Positions 58,630 through 64,000 of a stretch of 64,000 bases of DNA are shown in pieces (within the stretch, counting starts at the first letter, position 1; every line of letters begins with the position of its first letter). The notes beneath the pieces were generated by a model. It did not search any database. It was given only the letters and a program-made list of their open reading frames with translations, and was not told the origin of the DNA. Source of the stretch: Klebsiella terrigena. GTDB lineage: Bacteria; Pseudomonadota; Gammaproteobacteria; Enterobacterales; Enterobacteriaceae. Position numbers and translations under genes: made by a program. The stretch is taken from NCBI RefSeq assembly GCF_006539725.1, contig NZ_BJNO01000017.1, forward strand, positions 62,001 through 126,000. Direction: 5' to 3'.

Positions 58630-59562
58630 ATGAGTAAGAAAATTGTTCTCGCCCTCGGCGGCAACGCCTTAGGGGACGATCTTGCCGGACAGATGCAGGC
58701 GGTGACGCAAACCGCGCAGGCGATTGTTGACCTCATTGCCCAGGGGCATCAGGTCGTGGTGACCCACGGCAACGGTCCGCAGGTTGGGATGATCAATTTG
58801 GCCTTCGAAGCCGCCGCCAAAACCGAGGCCCATACCCCGATGCTGCCGATGTCGGTCTGCGTCGCCCTCAGCCAGGGATACATTGGCTACGATCTGCAAA
58901 ATGCGCTGCGCGAGGCGCTGCTCGCCCGCGGGATGTCGGTTCCGGTCGCCACCGTGATCACCCAGGTGGAGGTTGACGCTGCCGATGAGGCCTTCCGCGA
59001 TCCGAGCAAGCCCATCGGTTCATTCTTCAGCGCAGCGGAGGCCAAACTCCTGACCCGCCAGGGCTACACGCTGAAAGAGGATGCCGGGCGCGGCTATCGG
59101 CGGGTGGTGGCCTCGCCGGAGCCCGTCGATATTATCGAAAAAGAGACGGTGAAGGCGCTGATGGCTGCCGGACAGGTGGTAATTACCGTCGGCGGCGGCG
59201 GTATTCCTGTGGTCCGCGAAGGGAACCACCTGCGCGGGGTGAGCGCGGTCATCGATAAGGACCGGGCCAGCGCCAGGCTCGCCGCCACGATCGATGCCGA
59301 TATGCTGATTATCCTTACCGCGGTGGAAAAAGTGGCCATCAACTTTGGCCAGGCCAATCAGCAGTGGTTGGACCGGCTCTCGCTGAGCGATGCCGACCGC
59401 TTTATTGCCGAAGGCCATTTCGCCAAAGGCTCCATGCTGCCGAAAGTCGAGGCCGCCGCGGCGTTTGCCCGCTCCCGGCCGGGGCGCCGGGCCTTAATCA
59501 CCATGCTGAGCAAGGCCCGGGAAGGGATAGAAGGCAAAACGGGAACCCTGATTGAGGGATAG
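58630..59562 (+). CDS. yqeA: Carbamate kinase YqeA
   Basis: 310 residues, the family length. MSKKIVLALGGNALG (phosphate loop), THGNGPQVGM, SQGYIGYDLQNALRE, DPSKPIGSFF and the KGSMLPKVEAAAAF C-terminal motif are all present. It transfers phosphate from carbamoyl phosphate to ADP, forming ATP, ammonia and CO2, the energy-yielding step of the pathway. GAGAGGAA precedes the ATG. A strong terminator follows, ending the operon. Confidence 0.95.
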   Translation: MSKKIVLALGGNALGDDLAGQMQAVTQTAQAIVDLIAQGHQVVVTHGNGPQVGMINLAFEAAAKTEAHTPMLPMSVCVALSQGYIGYDLQNALREALLARGMSVPVATVITQVEVDAADEAFRDPSKPIGSFFSAAEAKLLTRQGYTLKEDAGRGYRRVVASPEPVDIIEKETVKALMAAGQVVITVGGGGIPVVREGNHLRGVSAVIDKDRASARLAATIDADMLIILTAVEKVAINFGQANQQWLDRLSLSDADRFIAEGHFAKGSMLPKVEAAAAFARSRPGRRALITMLSKAREGIEGKTGTLIEG

Positions 59563-59565
59563 CCC

Positions 59566-59594
59566 GACCCCCTCGCGGCTCTCGCGAGGGGGTC
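59566..59594. terminator. Terminator between yqeA and the XdhC-like gene
   Basis: Perfect 12-bp stem GACCCCCTCGCG/CGCGAGGGGGTC with loop GCTCT, between two convergent genes. No T-run. Confidence 0.8.
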
Positions 59595-59597
59595 ACA

Positions 59598-60425
59598 TCA
59601 TGCGGTCTCCAGCGTTTTCTGTTCCTCACTATCCTGATATACGGGCATCATCAGGCCGCCGGGAGCCTGGTTTTTGATCTGCAGGATCTCGGCCAGGACG
59701 CTGACGGCAATCTCATGCGGCGTTTCGGCGCCAATGTTGTAGCCCACCGGCGCATGGAGACGGGCAATATGCTCTTCCGCCACGCCGCTTTCCCGCAGCT
59801 GGCGTAAAAACACCTGCACCTTGCGGCGGCTGGCCAGCAGCCCGAGCCAGGCCACCGGCCGGTCGATCAGCTTATCCAGCGCTTCCCGGTCTTTATTATT
59901 CGTGGCGATAAGAACAAAATCATCAGCCCCCACCGCCAGCCGTTCAACGGCCGCGGCAAAGCTTTCGGCATGCACAAGCCGGGCGGTCGGCGGAAACAGC
60001 TGCGGATCGAGGCTGGCAGAATGGATATCGGTGACGACAATATCAAACCCAAGCAGCGCCGCGCCCTGCGCCACGGCGCGATTGACGTGCCCGCCCCCGA
60101 CCAGCACCAGCCGCGGCCGCTGGCAGTGGACGCTGATAAACACCGACATCGCCCCGCCGCAGTCGGAACCTACGGCATCCGTGCCGCTGCGCGCCATCCG
60201 GCCGTGAAACATGCGTGAGGCCTTTTCAGCCATCGCCTCCAGCGCTTCATCGATGACCTTACGTTCGACCATCCCGCCGCCGATGGTGCCGACAATGGTT
60301 CCATCCGCGCGGATCAGCATCTGCGCGGAGTGTCTGGGCGTTGAGCCGCGGCTCTCGACAATCTGCGCCAGCGCAAACGGGCAGTTCTGTGCTTCAAGCC
60401 TCGCGGCTTCTGAGAAAATATTCAT
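59598..60425 (-). CDS. XdhC/CoxI-family molybdenum-enzyme maturation protein
   Basis: 275 residues from the ATG at 60425 (GAGG upstream); the 68-codon longer frame from 60629 is not supported. N-terminal XdhC_CoxI domain: LAQIVESRGSTPRHSAQMLI, TIGGGMVERKVIDEAL and the GSDCGGAMSVFI Cys motif. C-terminal Rossmann domain: LVLVGGGHVNRAVAQGAALL, WLGLLASRRKVQVFLRQL, HAPVGYNIGAETPHEIAVSV. Family members insert the sulfurated Mo cofactor into xanthine dehydrogenase-type enzymes. In E. coli the place between yqeA and ygfK holds yqeB, yqeC and mocA on the plus strand; here this single gene, reversed, occupies it. No molybdoenzyme is visible inside the window. Confidence 0.88.
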   Translation of the reverse strand: MNIFSEAARLEAQNCPFALAQIVESRGSTPRHSAQMLIRADGTIVGTIGGGMVERKVIDEALEAMAEKASRMFHGRMARSGTDAVGSDCGGAMSVFISVHCQRPRLVLVGGGHVNRAVAQGAALLGFDIVVTDIHSASLDPQLFPPTARLVHAESFAAAVERLAVGADDFVLIATNNKDREALDKLIDRPVAWLGLLASRRKVQVFLRQLRESGVAEEHIARLHAPVGYNIGAETPHEIAVSVLAEILQIKNQAPGGLMMPVYQDSEEQKTLETA

Positions 60426-61086
60426 AACAACCTCAATGGCTATTCCGGTGGTCAGCCCGGGTGGGCCGGGTCCTGTACTCTGCACTGCGTCATCTGCGGG
60501 CTGGCCGCGTTTTCTCACTTTGAGACTGCCGATTTCCCCCCCATCGGCGACATCCTGCCGGCGGACCTGCAACGGCGGACAGCGTTGACGGCAACGGCCT
60601 AACGCCAGAATGGAGTATGCAAGGTTCATGCTCAGCCGCGGCTTTTAGGCCAGATTCGTGAACCGGGTCGCGGAAGCGGGGTCAGGCGGACGGTTTTATT
60701 TGCCGGCGGCGCGTGCGTTATTCATTTAGCGGATTCATTTGGCGCAATAGTTTGCCCGTTTAATAATAAAGCCGCACAGCAAATATTATCATTGTGATAG
60801 CTCACCGATAATTTTTAACGCTATTCTCCCCTCGCGTTACTGAGTGATTTTAATTCTCATTTAAACAGGCGCTCTCGCGGCAATAACCGTCTTCAACTTT
60901 AGAGTTCCTTCACAAATTTATGCCTAATCCTGCCGCCGGTTAAATAACTGGTGCGAATGTTGCTGTTCCTTTCCCATCCGCCGGAATGAATACGCCGTAC
61001 CCTATTTTCTACTAAGACGGCAGCCTCGAAAATAGCGCGCTCGTACCGGCAACGTTGATCGCATACATGAATCTAAGGAGAGGGTT
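60426..61086. other. Divergent control region of XdhC-like gene and ygfK
   Basis: 661 bp. GC-rich near the XdhC start, then AT-rich (60760-60960). It holds the sigma-54 promoter match below and an inverted pentamer TATCA-TTG-TGATA at 60787-60799. No gene is seen. Confidence 0.5.
60949..60964 (+). promoter_or_regulatory. Candidate sigma-54 promoter of ygfK
   Basis: TGGTGCGAATGTTGCT has the invariant GG-N10-GC with the consensus TTGCW box; only the C4 and A5 positions of TGGCACG differ. It lies 122 bp upstream of the ygfK ATG. Confidence 0.65.
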
Positions 61087-64000
61087 ATGGGTGATATTAT
61101 GCGTCCCGTCCCGTTTGAGGAACTTTTGACGCGTATTTTCGATGAGTACCAGCATCACCGTTCAATATTCGGCATTCCGGAACAGCAGTTTTATATCCCG
61201 GTAACGTCGAGGCGCCTGAGCGTATTTGGCGAGTGCTGCGCCACGCCCATCGGCCCTGCCGCCGGGCCGCACACCCAGCTGGCGCAAAATATCATTACCT
61301 CATGGCTCACCGGCGGGCGTTTTATTGAACTGAAAACCGTGCAGATCCTCGACCGCCTTGAGCTGGAAAAACCCTGTATCGACGCCGAGGACGAATGTTT
61401 TAACACCGAGTGGTCCACCGAATTTACCCTGCTCAAAGCCTGGGATGAATATCTGAAAGCCTGGTTTATCCTCCACCTGCTGGAGGAGATATTCCCCTTC
61501 ACGCCGTCAAAATCCGGCAAGTCGTTTATTTTTAATATGAGCGTCGGCTATAACCTCGACGGTATTAAGCAGCCGCCGATGCAGCAGTTTATCGACAATA
61601 TGATCGATGCCGCCTTTCATCCTAAATTCGAGCAGTATCGCGATACCCTCTCCCGCTGGACGCATAGCGACCGCTTTGTGATCGGCAATCAGCTGGAGGA
61701 TATTCGTCCGCAGCTGGCGACGCTGGCCCAGCGCATCCCGAGCCGGCTGGTGAGCGGCGTCACGCTCTCCACCATGCACGGCTGTCCGCCCGATGAAATT
61801 GAGGCCATCTGCCGCTATATGCTGGAAGAGAAAGGGCTGAATACCTTTGTGAAGCTCAACCCGACGCTGCTTGGCTATCCCCGCGTGCGCGAAATTCTCG
61901 ATACCTGCGGCTTTAGCTATATCGGCCTGAATGAAGAGTCCTTTGACCACGATCTGAAAATCGACCAGGCGCTGGAGATGCTGCACCGCCTGATGGCGCT
62001 GGCGAAGGAGCGCAGGCTGGGTTTCGGCGTCAAGCTGACCAACACTCTGGGGACGATCAATCGCAAAGGGGCGCTGCCCGGCGATGAGATGTATATGTCC
62101 GGCCGCGCGCTATTCCCTCTCGCCATCAACGTTGCCGCCCTGCTGTCCCGCGAATTTGACGGCAGGCTGCCTATCTCCTACTCCGGCGGCGCCAGCCAGC
62201 TGACAATCCGCGAGATATTTGAAACCGGGATCCGCCCGATTACCATGGCCACCGACCTGCTAAAACCGGGCGGCTATCTGCGGCTAAGCGCCTGCATGCG
62301 CGAGCTGGAGCAGGCCAGCGGCTGGGATTTACAGCAGGTTGACGTCCCGCGCCTCAGCGCGCTGGCCGAAAAAGCCATCAGCATGGAGTACACCCAGAAG
62401 CACTGGAAATCGCCGGACCGCATCGAGGTCGCCGAGCCGCTGCCGCTCACCGACTGCTACGTCGCGCCCTGCGTAAGCGCCTGCGCGATTAAGCAGGATA
62501 TCCCGGAGTATATTCGCCTGATGGGCGAGCAGCGCTATGCCGACGCGCTGGAGCTTATCTACCAGCGTAACGCCCTGCCGGCGATTACGGGCCATATTTG
62601 CGATCATCAGTGCCAGAGCAACTGTACCCGCCTCGACTACGACAGTTCGCTCAATATCCGCGAGCTGAAGAAAATCGCGCTCGAGAAAGGCTGGGAAGAG
62701 TACCGGCGGCGCTGGCACCGGCCGGCCGGCTCCGGTTCGTTGAACCCGGTGGCGGTCATCGGCGCAGGCCCCGCAGGGCTTGCCGCCGGCTACTTTCTTG
62801 CCCGGGCAGGATACCCGGTAACCCTGTTTGAACGCGAAGCCAACGCCGGGGGCGTGGTGCGCAATATCATTCCGCGCTTCCGCATCCCCGGGGAGCTGAT
62901 TCAGCACGATATCGATTTTGTGGTGAACCACGGGGTTAATATCGTCTACGGCTGCGATCCGCAGCTGACGATAGAGAAGCTTCGCGGCGAAGGCTACCGC
63001 TACGTGCTGGTCGGCACCGGCACCGACAAAAACAGCGGCGTCAGCCTCGGCGGCGACAACCGTAACGTGCGAAAATCGCTGCAGTTTTTACGCGAATACA
63101 ATCGCGGAGAGACGCTGAACCTGGGGAAACAGGTGGTGGTCATCGGGGCGGGCAATACCGCCATGGACTGCGCCCGCGCCGCGCTGCGGGTACCCGGCGT
63201 GGAGAAAGCAACCATCGTCTATCGCCGCTCTCTGCAGGAGATGCCGGCATGGCGCGAAGAGTATGAAGAGGCGCAGCGGGACGGCGTCGCGTTTGAGTTT
63301 CTCAGTAATCCTGAACAATTCTACGCCGACGGGACGCTCACCGTCCGGGTGATGGCGCTCGGCGACGCCGATGAAAAAGGCCGCCGTCGCCCGCTGGCAA
63401 CCGGCCAAACCCGCACCCTGCGGGCGGATACGGTCATTACCGCCATCGGCGAGCAGCAGGACGTTGCGGCGCTGGCGGCGATGGGCATTCCGCTGGACGA
63501 CAGCGGCTGGCCGGCGGCGGATCCTACGGGCGAAACTACGCTGCCGGGAGTATTTCTTATCGGCGACGTTCAGCGCGGCCCGTCGTCCATCGTCTCGGCG
63601 ATCGGCAACGCGCGCCGGGCAGCGGATGCGATTCTGGCGCGAGAAAATATTGCCAACCACCATCAGCATAAGCGGTGGAACAACGTCGATCCGGCAGATA
63701 TTTACCAGCGCAAAGGGACTATCGCCATCGCTGAGGTGACAAGGGATCGCCGGGAAGCGTTCGTGGCTCAGGAGGCGGAGCGCTGCCTGGAGTGCAACTA
63801 CGTGTGCAGCAAATGCGTGGACGTGTGCCCAAACCGCGCCAACGTCTCAATCGCCGTGCCGGGGTTCCAGAACCGCTACCAGACGCTGCACCTCGACGCC
63901 TACTGCAACGAATGCGGCAACTGCGCGCAGTTCTGTCCGTGGCAGGGCAAGCCCTACAAAGACAAAATTACCGTCTTTAGCCTGGCGCAGGATTTCGCCA
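61087..64000 (+). CDS. ygfK: YgfK, Fe-S/FAD reductase of purine catabolism, partial
   Basis: The frame opens at 61087 after AAGGAG and stays open for 971 codons to the right edge; E. coli YgfK is 1032 residues, so only the end is missing. The N-terminal part is dihydroorotate-dehydrogenase-like (FGECCATPIGPAAGPHTQLA; SGGASQLTIREIFETGIRPI). A glutamate-synthase-beta-like part has two dinucleotide folds (VIGAGPAGLAAGYFLARAG; VVIGAGNTAMDCARAA). Near the end are two [4Fe-4S] motifs, CLECNYVCSKCVDVCP and CNECGNCAQFCPW. It was annotated as a selenate reductase subunit; recent work on gut bacteria assigns it a role in reductive uric acid/purine ring metabolism. It has its own sigma-54 promoter candidate. 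Confidence 0.95.
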   Translation, partial: MGDIMRPVPFEELLTRIFDEYQHHRSIFGIPEQQFYIPVTSRRLSVFGECCATPIGPAAGPHTQLAQNIITSWLTGGRFIELKTVQILDRLELEKPCIDAEDECFNTEWSTEFTLLKAWDEYLKAWFILHLLEEIFPFTPSKSGKSFIFNMSVGYNLDGIKQPPMQQFIDNMIDAAFHPKFEQYRDTLSRWTHSDRFVIGNQLEDIRPQLATLAQRIPSRLVSGVTLSTMHGCPPDEIEAICRYMLEEKGLNTFVKLNPTLLGYPRVREILDTCGFSYIGLNEESFDHDLKIDQALEMLHRLMALAKERRLGFGVKLTNTLGTINRKGALPGDEMYMSGRALFPLAINVAALLSREFDGRLPISYSGGASQLTIREIFETGIRPITMATDLLKPGGYLRLSACMRELEQASGWDLQQVDVPRLSALAEKAISMEYTQKHWKSPDRIEVAEPLPLTDCYVAPCVSACAIKQDIPEYIRLMGEQRYADALELIYQRNALPAITGHICDHQCQSNCTRLDYDSSLNIRELKKIALEKGWEEYRRRWHRPAGSGSLNPVAVIGAGPAGLAAGYFLARAGYPVTLFEREANAGGVVRNIIPRFRIPGELIQHDIDFVVNHGVNIVYGCDPQLTIEKLRGEGYRYVLVGTGTDKNSGVSLGGDNRNVRKSLQFLREYNRGETLNLGKQVVVIGAGNTAMDCARAALRVPGVEKATIVYRRSLQEMPAWREEYEEAQRDGVAFEFLSNPEQFYADGTLTVRVMALGDADEKGRRRPLATGQTRTLRADTVITAIGEQQDVAALAAMGIPLDDSGWPAADPTGETTLPGVFLIGDVQRGPSSIVSAIGNARRAADAILARENIANHHQHKRWNNVDPADIYQRKGTIAIAEVTRDRREAFVAQEAERCLECNYVCSKCVDVCPNRANVSIAVPGFQNRYQTLHLDAYCNECGNCAQFCPWQGKPYKDKITVFSLAQDFA

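Noticed and set aside
60740..60755. TGGCGC...TTTGC before ygfK as sigma-54 promoter
   Set aside because: GG-GC spacing is 11; the site at 60949 has correct spacing.
1..64000. CRISPR array or complete insertion sequence
   Set aside because: No spaced identical repeats and no transposase were seen; the only recombinases are the invertase and the integrase fragment.

Overview
The window is a chromosomal segment of a member of the Enterobacteriaceae, of Klebsiella/Raoultella/Enterobacter type. The evidence is a GC-rich backbone with E. coli-like gene order: gloA-rnt-grxD, mepH-sodB-ydhP-ynhF-purR-punR-punC-cfa-ribE-mdtK, then the valine tRNA cluster followed by ydhS. The proteins are close to their E. 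coli counterparts, but several insertions and replacements are not E. coli-like. The species cannot be fixed from the sequence alone.

Layout. (1) 1-2339: end of a YncE-like beta-propeller gene, gloA, rnt, grxD. (2) 2555-25772: a 23-kb element bounded by a 17-bp direct repeat and inserted between grxD and mepH. Its right three-fifths is a collapsed lambdoid prophage: integrase fragment, short repressor and Cro-like protein, DinI, Q antiterminator, holin/endolysin/Rz/Rz1, NlpC-like tail protein, truncated tail-tip J, truncated tail fibre, and an invertase with its crossover site. Head, most tail and replication genes are gone. Its left part carries a 2867-residue cyclic beta-1,2-glucan synthase flanked by two paralogous zinc-ribbon miniproteins, a YmgB-like protein and a yedK remnant. 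A two-gene AT-rich cassette (soluble protein plus four-helix membrane protein, laid out like RexA-RexB) sits in the prophage lysis/Q interval. (3) 25872-38003: conserved core genes, including PurR with its two operators and the purine nucleoside exporter pair PunR/PunC. (4) 38192-49091: acid-shock protein Asr, YdgU, three tandem tRNA-Val(GAC), a frameshifted FepA-like siderophore receptor with a Fur box, YdhS, YciG, a YghA-like dehydrogenase, an MFS exporter and a CynT-type carbonic anhydrase. (5) 49243-64000: an OFA-family transporter and the anaerobic purine/uric acid catabolic cluster ygeV, ygeW-ygeX-ygeY-hyuA-yqeA, an XdhC-type maturation protein on the opposite strand, and ygfK running off the right edge.

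How the genes work together. In the last block the expected flow (from published work on E. coli and gut bacteria) is reductive purine ring opening by YgfK and partners, hydantoinase/amidohydrolase steps (HyuA, YgeY), phosphorolysis of ureido groups by YgeW to carbamoyl phosphate, ATP formation by YqeA, and cleavage of 2,3-diaminopropionate to pyruvate and ammonia by YgeX. YgeV is a sigma-54 activator. I find sigma-54-type promoter matches before both ygeW and ygfK, so the two arms are probably one regulon.

The most novel items are the RexAB-like membrane pair, the glucan synthase as apparent cargo of an att-bounded element, and the shortened purine cluster with an XdhC-like gene in place of yqeB-yqeC-mocA. 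All functions are assigned by reading translated sequence and recalling families; nothing was searched.
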